A stretch of 64,000 nt of DNA from the NCBI GenBank assembly GCA_020746875.1, contig JAGTJL010000002.1:3534001-3598000 (forward strand). The letters are read 5' to 3'. The notes below the pieces were generated by a model. It did no database searches. It had not been told where the DNA came from and saw nothing but the letters and a program-made list of their open reading frames with translations. The translations under genes were made by a program, and so were the position numbers. This DNA comes from Rhexocercosporidium sp. MPI-PUGE-AT-0058 (lineage: Eukaryota > Ascomycota > Leotiomycetes > Helotiales). Below, piece by piece: positions 22,828 to 33,612 of the stretch. Position 1 is the first letter of the stretch. Each line of letters starts with the position of its first letter.

Positions 22828-23584
22828 ATGAAACCTCTCTCCAACCACTCAAACGTGCGACAAAGCCACGCCATATGGATCTCGACTGTGGCTTTGATTT
22901 CTACCCTCCTCGACGGCAATCGACAGGTATAATCATGCTCCAATAACCAGAAGTGTCGGTTTCGTATACTGTACCATTCATCTAAGCTGACAGCTTTCTT
23001 CTGTTGACATTAGTTCGACGACCCAAACTCCTTTATACTTACATCCTGTACTCGTTCCACCCTGTCACACCCCTCTCGCTTAACATCGCCTATCCTCAAC
23101 CAAGAAGAGGCAGACCCGAAGGCAGATGAGTCACCCAAACCCACCTGCAATCCTCAACTGACTGGAGTTATGAAGGATCTCGAAAAAGAAAACAATTTGA
23201 ACACAATGAACCCCTTTGCCTCCTATCAGCTGCTCTTACAAGAGTCCTCCTCACGACGATTTTCTTCCGAGGCATACACGGCTCAGCGACCCCCATCCTT
23301 GACTCGTCGAACTGGGTCGCCACTGACTAGAGATATCTCACACAAGTTGGTTGATGTGACTTCGAAGTCGGTGAAGGAAAGATAGTAGAATCAAATCCCC
23401 GACTCGAGCATCGTCAGGATCGCGGAAAGACAACATTGATTCAAGGCGCCCAAGTCTAGAGACACAGATGGAGTCTAGCATGCCGAAGTGTAGAGTCCAG
23501 TTCATTAGGAACAAGTCTGAAATACCCTTTGCTGTGATGTCCTCGTGGCAAGGAGAGTGGCAGGGCTTTGGAAAGGCACTTTGA
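22828..23584 (+). pseudogene. unrecognised gene, two possible exons and one frameshift
   Basis: A possible exon (22828-22926, 33 codons) joins through an 87-bp GT-AG intron to a frame open from 23014 to 23385. That frame contains SCTRSTLSHPSRLTSPILN and QRPPSLTRRTGSPLTRDIS. At 23383-23387 it meets two stops, while the next frame carries on with RIKSPTRASSGSRKDN and RRPSLETQMESSMP to TGA at 23582. One inserted T near 23383 would explain the switch. The composition (Ser/Thr/Pro/Arg-rich) looks like a disordered fungal regulatory protein. I do not recognise it. The first exon is the weakest part. It follows the ALDH relic directly, so it may belong to the same decaying block. Confidence 0.4.
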
Positions 23585-24781
23585 TGGGATGAGGTTTCTC
23601 TTTGCGTGACCTCTTACTATGACTGATGGGGCCTATTAAGATCATAGATTTGGAGTCCGCAAAGCGGGTTTTGATTTATGATTACGGCCTATCTTCTTGT
23701 GAGTGCATATCCCAAGCAGAGGTATATACTTTGGCTCGCTAAACGCCTTCGGCAGGCGGGCCGCGGTCAAAATTATCGGGACAGAGCGAAGCGAGTGTTA
23801 TAGCATATGTCCCCCGTAAGTACAGGGACTTCGGCAATTTGCAGGGTACTCTCGGGGCTGGGCCAAGGCTGATAGGGAGCCTCCAGGTCTAAGACCGCTG
23901 TAACTACAGCGACAGCTCGCGTTTGCTCTGTCCTAATACGTTTGATCGCAGGCTCCGTTTTGAACACGGTTTTCGTGTCGTGAACTTTTATAGGTTCGGC
24001 AGTTCTATTCTGTCCACGAATAACTTCGTAGTTTGCGTTGAACCCTTTTATTTGTTTGTGATCAGGGTTGGATTGCCATCTCTTGAAAGTTTTATTTGAT
24101 TTGGATCTTTGTGAGTACACAGAAAAATCGGCATTTGACAAAGTAAAATACATCTGGACCTTCTAGCCTGTCCGAGGTGTTCATCCAACAAGTGAAAGTG
24201 TATTGCAAGTCTTACTTATCATGCTATCATCCCGTTGATATCACTCCTGAAGATTTCCTTATATCTTCACCTTACTCTCCTGCTTTTAGTAATAATTCTT
24301 TTTAGGTCGCAATGCCTCCAGTAAAAGTCCCCTGGGGTTTGGGCTGCACTTTGGCGTGTGGCGTTTGCAGCTGCGGGAGGCGTTCGATGTGTGGCGTTTC
24401 ATGGGGAGGGGTCTGGGAGTACAGGGCTGATATATTATTAGTCTCCGATTTCCTGGGGCCCTTCGTGTACCAGATACGAAATATAGACACTCAGGAGAGC
24501 CAACTGCAAGAAAGAAATAAGCCCAAGGTGATAATTATTCCACGTGACTACATGAATATTAGCCCTTGGCACCTTATGACGCTAACTAACCGAGGACCAT
24601 CAACCAACTCGTAAATAACCCAATCATCTCTTCTAGTAACCAGAATCTAGCTCTTTCCCTGTTCTAGTCCTAATACCGACCTGCGACGAACAGCCTGGTG
24701 TAGCGTTTTATAGAAACACTATCCTCTATCAAGACTCATTTCTCTTACATTTTTCGCAGAGCCTCCTAAACTCACTGTACT
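23585..24781. other. intergenic region
   Basis: Two ORFs of 100-126 codons (23773-24153 minus, 24312-24614 plus) lack motifs and leader signals. No other feature seen. Confidence 0.4.
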
Positions 24782-26410
24782 ATGTCTCCTCTAGATGAGG
24801 CATCCGATGATGTCCTTCGTGCCATCCTTGACGAATGCGGCCAGCGCGAACTCTATCATCTGTCACTTGTCAGTCGACGACTGCGTATACTTGCTGAGCC
24901 CAGGCTCTACAGTACAATCCACTCGACTTGGACTCACATCGCGGACCCGATAACTTTTCTTTTGCTACGCACTGTCCTTGCGCGACCACTATTAGCCATC
25001 CAAATTCGGAAATTGGTATTTCAAAGCGACTCTTCATTTTTCAATAACATAAAGTGCGGTCGACAGATCCGCGAACTGCCCATCAAGATTTCCCCGCAGA
25101 CGAATGAGGAAGAGCTGATGAAAATTGTCGCTGTGGTTCGAGATTCTGGCATTCCCGCCGAAGACACGACACTTTGGAACGAGGAGATAAGAGGGGGTAG
25201 TGTAGACGCTCCGCTCGCCGTCCTCCTATCCTTGCTTCCTAACCTCGCTTCAATCTCCCTTGACGACGACTTCACTAGATCGACGACATCTTTGAGGATA
25301 ATGCTCAAGCATGTTATACGGACGGACGGACTCACAGGCGTATCCCCATTCATTTCCGACTTGAAGTCTCTTCGGACAGTGACTTTCCCTGGCTCACTAG
25401 GCATTCATACCAACGGGCGGGGAATTACGGTCCAGAAGAATCCACAACTCATTCTTTTCGTTCTGCTATTCCTCTACAGCCCTAGTATACAACATCTATC
25501 AGCAATTATTGAGGATCCTGGATTGCTCGTATGGCCTGCCAATACAGCATGCTCATCATCCCTCACCTCACTATTTCTCTCCAAGATCCGCGAGGCGAAT
25601 CTCGGCCAAATACTAAGCCGCTGTCCAAGCCTACAGACATTGTCATACTATTGGTACGTCGACCAAGACGGCTACTCGCCACTTCCGCCTTTCCTCAACT
25701 GTTACAGCTTGGATAATTCTCTATTACACATCGAAAACTCGTTGAAGTCGCTCCGAATAGCGACCGAATTCCAGCCCACTGAGCAAAATCACGACGACAA
25801 TATTCCACCTAGAGGCATAATCGGAACAATCAAGACCCTTCCCAACTTTCTGCTACTCGAAAAGCTAGAGATTCCCTTCATCCTTCTTCTAGGCCCAAAA
25901 CCCTCGACAAATGTCAAGCTTGGTGAGCTTTTACCACCTAACTTACGACAACTTGCCCTGACGGATAGTTTTACCGAGTTCGAAGAGGACGGGTGGGAGG
26001 ATCCGCAAACCTTGCTCCTCGTCCTCACGAACTGGCTTGACGACTCCACCTGGAAGACTCATACCCCGCAACTGAAAACGCTGGAATTGTTTTACAAAGA
26101 GTGTTATCAGTATATAACCGAGGAGGTGAGACAGCAATTCAAGAACTTGGATGAGCGGTTTGGCGTACGCGTTCAAGTCACAGGTGGGGTGAAAGGGAAT
26201 CTGATAAAGTCTAAGAGTGTGTGTGGCTCGCTTCTATTTCTGCGAGTACGGGAACCGAGATGGAACTGGCAAATGCGCGCGTGGTTTCCTCAGCAGGAGA
26301 AAACTGGCTTGAATGGGGTCATTATCGACGAAGCGGAGACAGATATCCTCATCCCACAATGGCCCAATAAGCAAGGAGCTAGGCGCATTTTAATGCACGG
26401 GACAGGCTAG
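24782..26410 (+). CDS. F-box-like protein with degenerate leucine-rich repeats
   Basis: Single exon, 542 residues. The N-terminus (about 5-45) reads as an F-box: DEASDDVLRAILDECGQREL, then YHLSLVSRRLRILAEPRLY, with the helix spacing that binds Skp1. The rest has spaced leucine-rich strands (LPNLASISLDDDF, CPSLQTLSYYWY, LPPNLRQLALTDSF, TPQLKTLELFYKEC) typical of the irregular LRR part of fungal F-box proteins, which choose targets for SCF ubiquitin ligases. The substrate is unknown. The leader before the ATG is CT-rich, which supports this start. No break is visible. Confidence 0.85.
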   Translation: MSPLDEASDDVLRAILDECGQRELYHLSLVSRRLRILAEPRLYSTIHSTWTHIADPITFLLLRTVLARPLLAIQIRKLVFQSDSSFFNNIKCGRQIRELPIKISPQTNEEELMKIVAVVRDSGIPAEDTTLWNEEIRGGSVDAPLAVLLSLLPNLASISLDDDFTRSTTSLRIMLKHVIRTDGLTGVSPFISDLKSLRTVTFPGSLGIHTNGRGITVQKNPQLILFVLLFLYSPSIQHLSAIIEDPGLLVWPANTACSSSLTSLFLSKIREANLGQILSRCPSLQTLSYYWYVDQDGYSPLPPFLNCYSLDNSLLHIENSLKSLRIATEFQPTEQNHDDNIPPRGIIGTIKTLPNFLLLEKLEIPFILLLGPKPSTNVKLGELLPPNLRQLALTDSFTEFEEDGWEDPQTLLLVLTNWLDDSTWKTHTPQLKTLELFYKECYQYITEEVRQQFKNLDERFGVRVQVTGGVKGNLIKSKSVCGSLLFLRVREPRWNWQMRAWFPQQEKTGLNGVIIDEAETDILIPQWPNKQGARRILMHGTG

Positions 26411-29381
26411 TCTACCTCGCGCTGGTGGGCGGGCTGCTCTTGGTGCCCACTGCCTGTCGAAATTCAACAGGGTGATACAAGAAGGCTGGACAAAGGGGCT
26501 AGGTCATTATAAGCAAGCTAGAGAGTGGCTGTTTTGAGTGTGTGTGAGGAGTAGGATTCAGTGGAATTTCAGGCGATCATACACGTTGTAGTGCTGCTGG
26601 GTGCAGGAAGAGGGGTTAAAGTGAGGAAGGAGGTCGGTGTAGTGGAGAGGGTGTATGGGAAACTGGTGACGAGGTTTGTAGGTGGTGAGTTCATAGCTGA
26701 GGGTATGTATCGAGGTCGGGGATAGAGTGTCCTGGGTTTTGTTTACCTGGTCGCCTGTCTCGCTTGAGCGTTTGCTCAATATCTTACCAATATTACACAA
26801 GGCCTTTGAAATTGAATATCTTTGGCTATGAACCATTTTGAAATCCGGCGTTCTGTTTCCTGAGTTGAAAAGTTGTTTTGGTCTTGTCTTGAGACAAGGG
26901 CTGGCTCCGACATCGATCTTGCAACAAGGAATTTCCATCTCTCCTGTTGTCCTTGACTGACTTGGTAGTCCTCCTATTGAACGAGCAACTTTCCCTCGTA
27001 GCTCGTATTTAATTCCCTTTCATACTATTTGAAATGAAATTGAGTGAGTTCGTCCTGTAATATAGAAGCAGTGATATACAGTCAGTCCGGATCAAACACG
27101 GTAAATTTTTTTTTACGTAATCTTACCTTCTTTTAGAAGTAAGGTAGGATGCTGCCGGGGATTCGGACGCGCACGTGATATGAGAAGAAGTGGCGCTTTG
27201 GTGTGGTTGTCTTCGGCTTAGATGCTTCGTCTCTTACGGGTGGCATGAGTTTCTTATCGTCTTTGCTTTGATAATATTACGGGAGTTGTTGGTTTTCATC
27301 AAACCCGGCCATTTCGGTGTTTGAACGTTAGTTTGCTGATGGCTGGTCGGGTTTCTTTCGGCTACGTCCCCATTCTATTTTCCTTGCGGATTACGCTCGT
27401 TACGGTATATATCAGTAAGGAGAGCACTGTATCATGTTCGTATTAATCCCGAGTTCTCGCCGTGTCGAGACAGGTCTCCCTGGGTTGTCACAGGTGTCTG
27501 GATCCTCTATTAAGGGAGGCTGATGCTTCGTTATTTCCGAAGACCCCCTGTCATTTAGTACTGTAAGTACTAAAGGGAGTCTTATCGCAAAGAGAGTAGT
27601 AGCTTGGGTCTTGGCTAGTCTAGTCTAGGCTCAAGGGTCGAGATCTGAGTTCTGATGCAGTGAGAACTTTGAATTGACGCCACCCCTCTCCTCGCAGTTC
27701 GTAGTTTTATCATTCAAAGTCTCACGATTGTTTTCTGCTGCACATATGCAGTAGATGCGATGCGCTCAATTCAAGCTCACCAAGAACCCCAAGCTTTGCT
27801 TGACCGCCAGCGCCCAGCATACCCAGCTTCGGGTGGCGTTCTCTTGTTTTCCCGTTCTCTCGGCTTTTCCTTTCTAGTGTGTTGGTGGCTTCGGGGCTAC
27901 CGCTGGATGAAGAAGGCGGCGGTTGCGTGTGCGGCGAGTGAGTGTGGGACGGGTGTTATTTTAAAGGGGGCTGACAGGCTCCGCTTAAGGGGATACTCGT
28001 CACTAGGAATGCTCGCCTGATTGGCCCTTGGTGGTCTTTTGCACCACGGCCTTATCATTGGTTACCAGCAGCTCGGATTTTCAGTTACCAGTTGTGGTGC
28101 ATGGTACGTAAGTACGAATCGGCCTCCTACCCAGCTACATGGAGGATTACCTAGGTGCTTAACCAGAAATCGCTAATATTCCAATTCCGAACTCTGATTC
28201 TGTGCTTCGGGCAGGCGAGCTCTGTTGGCTTCTCTTTTTTGTTTAGGTCGTGTTCGTTGTAGCTGAGGACAATACTTAGCAATGGCACGTCTGGTCAAGC
28301 CTGCCAAGCATTTCTTGGATATCCAAATTCTGCCGCCTCCGGCAGCAGCGGTTTCTTGTTTCTGTCGGTGTTGTGTGTGGCGTTTTCTTATGTGCCTCTT
28401 TCGTGCCTCTTGATCTCGGTGATGTATCTGGATGGAGAAGGTGGGAATATATGCATACATGCCAGTGCGGGTGCGGGTGGTTGATGGAGCGGGGTACATA
28501 CTAGAGGTGTGGCTTTAACCCTTTTTCTTTTCTGGGGCTTGGGTGCTCCGCAGAATCTACCTTCGTAGATGCGGTGCCAAGCGAATAACCGCCTGGTCCT
28601 GTCTGCGCGACAAGACAGAAAAATGTTGACCTTTGCAGAGTGTGATATTGATATTTTTATTGGATCTAAAGTCTTGAAATGAATAGATATTATAGAGCTT
28701 GTCGATAGTATCTTCGTCAACTACTTATTAACTCAGTCTTGGCACAGACTTGGATTGTTTTGGTTAAACAAGAGTCCCTCCCTTTTTCGAGATATTTTAG
28801 GAGAACGCCCGTTTTCCCATCATATCAAGAACCTGGCTCACTCGCCTCCATCTTGCATCCCATCACACAATGATTGCCCGTTAAGGACATGCCAAGCTCC
28901 AAGGGAACCACTGGCAAGGGTTAATACATGCAGTTGCTCTCGAGTACCGCGCGAAGGTGTGTCAATTTGGATGCCTGCACTTTGGTTTGAAGCTGGGCCG
29001 GCCATTTTCCAAAGTCGATGGATTGGGGCCACGGATCTTTCGTCTGAATTGTCCTGTTTGGCCGTAGTAGCAGTCGCTCCCTACCAACAATAACTTTCCC
29101 GATTGGAAAGTGTTGTATTATTCCCGCTACGAGGTGGTATCCTCCCCCGTTACCAACATTTGCCCTTGGATAAGACCAACGATAATTGTACGAAGGGATT
29201 TGAAATTTGAACACTTGAGAGGTATAAATAAGAGCACCGTTTCCACGCTGTTACTCTATCCTGCTTTCCAATACATCACCCTCCTAACCTCCCATCTGAC
29301 ATCTCAACCCAGGTCACTTTCCGACGAGTTGTTCAAGACAACCAAAGCCTTTGCCTTGTCCGCTTTGCCCTACTTTCAACC
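26411..29381. other. long intergenic region (about 3 kb)
   Basis: Mixed sequence with several short frames (26558-26938 minus, 27760-28020 plus, 28173-28499 minus) that show neither motif nor splice support. A perfect small palindrome TTTAGTACT-GTA-AGTACTAAA lies near 27554. A TATAAATA box at 29223 belongs to the next gene. Confidence 0.4.
29223..29230 (+). promoter_or_regulatory. TATA box of the small secreted protein gene
   Basis: TATAAATA, 152 bases before the ATG at 29382, followed by a CT-rich leader. Confidence 0.45.
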
Positions 29382-29840
29382 ATGAAGCTCACTTCTCCCC
29401 TCTTGTCCGCTTTCGCGCTCATCGCACCCTCTTCCGCCTGTCTTCATATCTGGGGTGAAATCAGCGATACCGGCACCCTAACCACAGGCGGCATATCTGC
29501 TACTGTTACTGAAAACGGAAACGTGTGTGAAGGAGGTGGTCGCATTGATCAAGACAGCCATTAATTACTCCATGAATTGTCGTAAGTTCTACCTTTGGAG
29601 AGACTTGGCTACGTGCATGGGAAATGAAGAAGACTAAAATTGATACACTGCCTGGCTATGTGTCTGCCATCGCGAAGACTGCCGGTAAAGCTTGGTTCTA
29701 GAATAGCGCTGGTTCCTCGTGGGCGATTGATCACAGGGCGAAGAGAACATTTGAATGCATGTTGTCGTGAGATGCTCGCCAACGGCCATTGCAGTTTTCC
29801 TTGCACAAACTACGATTGGGATATCTTGATATTTTGCTAG
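29382..29840 (+). pseudogene. small secreted cysteine-containing protein, disrupted
   Basis: The first frame (29382-29564) starts with a clear signal peptide (MKLTSPLLSAFALIAPSSA), then CLHIWGEISDTG and VTENGNVCEGGGRIDQDS, then TAA. The next frame over would continue NYSMNC up to a GTAAGT donor at about 29580. After that, PGYVSAIAKTAGKAWF (then TAG), NSAGSSWAIDHR, and in a third frame NACCREMLANGHCSFPC with a stop at 29838. The order (secretion signal, short beta-rich body, cysteine pairs near the end) is that of small secreted fungal proteins of 100-140 residues. At least two frameshifts and one stop show it is no longer intact. A TATA box and leader survive. Role unknown; effector-like by size only. 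Confidence 0.55.
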
Positions 29841-30756
29841 ATCCTCGTTGTGGTAGGGGTAAGTTGTGGTGAGAAATTGCAAACAGTGATGTTGAATTTG
29901 GGCTAAGAGGTTAAGAGAAGTGAGAGAAGTCGAGGGGAGAGAAGCGGGGAATGGTGTGATGACTGGTGCTCTCGATGCCTTTGATGCCTTCCATGCCTCA
30001 GGCCGCTACCCCCTTTTCTGTGTACATAAAATCGTGCTGAACGAAAGACTCCCGTGACTTTTCACTTGACTGGTGCTTGAGGGTTCTCTGATACTTTGCT
30101 TTTCATGCATAGAGTTAAACGCCACTTCCGGTTCCTGACCCCCACTTTCCTTTCAGCTCCCAATACCTACCCATGGTGAACTTTGCATCAAGCATAAATA
30201 TAGTTTCCTTCACAGGTAATATTAATCAACGTCCTGCGACCATTTTACAATAATGCGCTTCTAATTTAGAGCCTTAATCGTAGCGCAATAAATGACATTG
30301 CAAATTGAGGATGTTCGTATTCTTGGCCAGAATGCGGTATGGGGCTTATAGGCTTCGCTTAAGGGGGATGGACTTGGATAGCGAAACTGAGAGCCCTTGG
30401 CTGCAGGGATGAAAGCTTCAATCCGCCACTGGCTTGGTGGCGGACTTGACTTCTCTGCGGGTGGTTGGAGGGAAGTTCTTCGGTCCCTGTTCCATGGATG
30501 GGATGAGCTCGGTAGAGAAACCACGATTCCTCCCTTCGCCATTTCGGCTATTGAACCTCGGCTGCTCGGGTCGAAAAACGGTTGTAAAAACGGTTGTGCT
30601 CGAGCCTGTACCTGGTCGAGGTCCAGGCAGAGTTCATCTGAAACGGGCATGTCCGATGGAAGAGGGAAAAAAAAGGTCAACTCGGGATTCTCGTCTAACG
30701 TAATATTGGCCACCCACTCAGGTTGGTTGGAAACGAGGAACTCCAATCGAACTGTG

Positions 30757-30783
30757 TGCCTGCCTACCTGCCTGCCTGCCTGC
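30757..30783. repeat. TGCC microsatellite
   Basis: About 6.5 TGCC units with one changed base (TACC). Confidence 0.8.
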
Positions 30784-31352
30784 AGGATAAACTATAAAGT
30801 ATGAAGTAACCTGGGAAAGAGAGGCGCGCGAGGTGTGGACACTAGTCAATTGTAGAGCGGGACCATCGTTCTGGAAAATGTCAAGCTTATCTTGGCGATC
30901 GACACACCTTCCTGATGCAGTCTACCTCCAACGCCTCCTTTTGAAGAGTCGCGTGGCGTCTGCTGCATCTGCGAGGGTCTCCGAGTGGAATACCAGTACA
31001 GTACCGTACAGTAATTGCATCGGGGCTATCATTCTCACCGCGGTGCTGCTGTAACTCACTACGTATCAATCTAGGATTTGCTTCGATTGACCTCGTTCCT
31101 CCGGTGAGCGTCAGAGGCGAGTCGAGTAGACCAGCAGTCGACTCGAAGGGCCGCCCTCACTACCTACCGTGCCGAGCAGCTCCCACCCATTCCTGTACCC
31201 CACACCATGCAAACGTCGGATCCAGCCAGATCCAGAGATGGATGGGTGGATGGGTGTTCATTCAGCTGCTTGATTGAGGCAGGTGCCGGGGTGCCACTTC
31301 CCGTGCCCGCTGATAGCGGATCGGCTTGAGATTGGACCTGCCTCTTGCGCTC

Positions 31353-31387
31353 TTGCTTCTTGCCTCTTGCCTCTTGCCTCTTGCCTC
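31353..31387. repeat. 7-bp tandem repeat TTGCCTC
   Basis: Four perfect units (31360-31387) and one near copy before them, about 215-250 bases upstream of the PTR2 ATG. Confidence 0.85.
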
Positions 31388-31493
31388 TCGTGTGGAATCA
31401 GACGTGGAGGGTGAAATGTCAAGGTCTCTTCCCCTCGGAGGCAGGCGCGACCTTGCTCGCGCGACCTCAAGCTCCACCTCTACCTCGACCGCG

Positions 31494-31515
31494 ACACACA
31501 CATACACACACACAT
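31494..31515. repeat. CA-dinucleotide tract
   Basis: Interrupted (CA)n run inside the probable 5' leader of the PTR2 gene. Confidence 0.7.
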
Positions 31516-31600
31516 AAAGACCTTCGACTCCCCCCTCCCCCAATTTCACATTTCCTTCTTCCATCCGCGTCAACAACAGTGCGAGTGCACCCCCGACACA

Positions 31601-33612
31601 ATGGGTACGTGATCATGATACTCGCTCTCCAGACAATGAATGCTTCACAGTGACATCTACTAACACCTCCCAGCGACCAACATTGTCTATGACGCGCAGA
31701 CTACCCTTGCCGGTACTCACGCCGATGCTCACCTCGCCCTCGACGGAAAAAACTCCATGGTCGTGGCTGATGCCGACCGAGTTTCCGTCGGGGCTCACGT
31801 CAACGAGCCCACCGAGGAGGAGAGACACACCCTTCGCAGGATCCCCGGCTCTATTCCATGGATCGCATATGCCCTCTGCTTGGTCGAGTTCGCAGAGCGT
31901 GCTTCCTACTACGGTGTCCAGCCTTTGATCGGTAATTTCGTCAACCGCGAGCTGCCGGAACATGGGAACGGCTACGGTGCGCCCCCAAGAGGCCTCAAAG
32001 GGGGGACTGCCGGTGCCCTTGGATTGGGTACGGTCAAGTCCTCTGCCGTTGCACAGTCCTTCAACATGTTGGTCTACGCCCTGCCTGTATTCTTCGGTTG
32101 GCTCGCAGATCAGAAGACCGGTCGCTTCAAGATGGTCTTCGTTGGTGTCTTCGTCTGTGGTATCTCTCACGTTATCATGGTCGCTTCCGGTGCAAAGAGC
32201 TTGTTGGCAAACGGAAACGCCAAGATCCCCTACTTCATCAGTCTCTACGTTCTGGCGCTTGGAGCTGGTAAGTTATTTTCTCCAGGTTATACACGAGTGT
32301 AGCTAACAAGAATCAAGCTATGTTCAAGCCTTGCATCTCCCCTATGCTTCTCGACCAGATGAAGGAGACGAAGCTTACTACCAAGACCCTGGTCACTGGA
32401 GAGAAGGTCATCATTGATCCTGAGGCCACCACCGAGAGAATCATGTTGTGGTTCTACTTGATGGTCAACATCGGTGGTTTCGTCAATGTCGGTACTTCTT
32501 ACTCGGCGAAATACGTCGGATGGTGGTTGGCATTCGGCATTCCTCTCATTCTCTACCTTCCACTCCCCGCTCTCCTCTGGTACCTCAGAAGCAAACTCAG
32601 AATCCTACCTCCCGGAGGAAGTGACCTGGGTAACGTCTTCAAGATTCTTGGCATATGCTTCCGACGTGGAGGTCTCAAGAAGATCTTTTCCAGGAAGGGA
32701 GGATTCTTCGAGGCTGCCAAGCCTTCAGTTATCGCAGAATCTGGCAGCCACATCGACGTTCCCTGGAATGATATGTTCGTCGATGATGTCAAACGCGCAT
32801 TTCAAGCAACTGGAATGTTCATGTTCTTCCCTATCCAGAGCATCACTGACAACGGTCTCGGTGGCGCTCAGTCCGCTCTGACCACCATGTTGGCAACAAA
32901 CGGTGTTCCCAACGATGTCATCAACAACATCAACCCTTTCGCCATTATCATCACAGCCCCACTTCTCAACTACGGACTATACCCCCTTCTCCGAAAGAAG
33001 AACATCCACTTCGGGTCCATCAAGCGCATCACCCTCGGCCTCTTCATGTCAGCAGTTGCCAGTATCGGATACACTGTTATCAATTATTACGCCTACAAGG
33101 TCGGTCCTTGCGGAAAGTATGGAACTAGTCTCAGCTGTGTCGATGCCGACAAGAATGCCCTTGTCTCTGATATTAGCATTTGGTACACTGCAATTCCCGT
33201 CGGTATTGGTGGAATCTCTGAGCTGTTTGTCAACGTTCCTGCTTTCGGCATTGCTTATTCTATGGCCCCCAAGAACATGCGAGGTCTGGTCTCCGGCATG
33301 AACCTCTTCGCCAGTGCTATCGCCTACGCTTTTGGTCTTGCCTTCTCTGGATTGATCAAGGATCCATATCTCACCTGGGTCTTCGCTGGACCAACCATCG
33401 TTGGTTTCGTCGCTGCCCCTCTCTTCTGGTATATCTATAAGGATCTCGACAAGGTGGAGTACACACTCACCGAGAACAAGGAGTATCACGATTCCCAACT
33501 GGCACGTGAAGATGCTGCCGCTCATGAGATTGCCAGCAGTGGAGAGAGTGTTGATGAGAAGCACGGTCACAAGGATGAGGAGACCTTGTCTCCAAAGGAG
33601 TTGCAAGCATAA
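31601..33612 (+). CDS. PTR2: PTR2-type di/tripeptide:H+ symporter (POT family)
   Basis: Three exons: 31601-31604, 31674-32267 and 32318-33612. Exon 1 carries only ATGG; intron 1 (69 bp) has a textbook TACTAAC-like branch at about 31658-31663. Intron 2 (50 bp) joins LALGA/AMFKPCISPM. The product is 630 residues, usual for fungal PTR2. The POT signature EFAERASYYGVQPLIGNFV is in helix 1 (ExxER for proton coupling). PYFISLYVLALGAAMFKPCI fits the second signature region. Twelve hydrophobic helices can be traced, and the C-terminal tail is acidic and charged. It imports short peptides across the plasma membrane as a nitrogen source. Codon use is strongly C-ending, unlike several neighbours, which suggests good expression. 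Confidence 0.93.

Larger units (their letters stand above)
29841..31600. other. intergenic region upstream of the PTR2 gene
   Basis: No supported gene. The minus frame at 30261-30746 (161 codons) is Pro/Ser-rich without motifs. Contains three simple repeats: TGCC units 30757-30783, TTGCCTC units 31353-31387 and a CA tract 31494-31515. Confidence 0.45.

Noticed and set aside
23773..24153. 126-codon minus frame
   Set aside because: Composition is unremarkable and no homology-like motif is visible.
26558..26938. 126-codon minus frame after the F-box gene
   Set aside because: His/Pro/Thr-rich without motif; start context and neighbours give no support.
30261..30746. 161-codon minus frame upstream of PTR2
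   Set aside because: Pro/Ser-rich, no domain; opposite-strand frames are equally open, so it looks like chance.
31613..32170. 185-codon minus frame over PTR2 exon 2
   Set aside because: Antisense shadow of a highly biased coding sequence.
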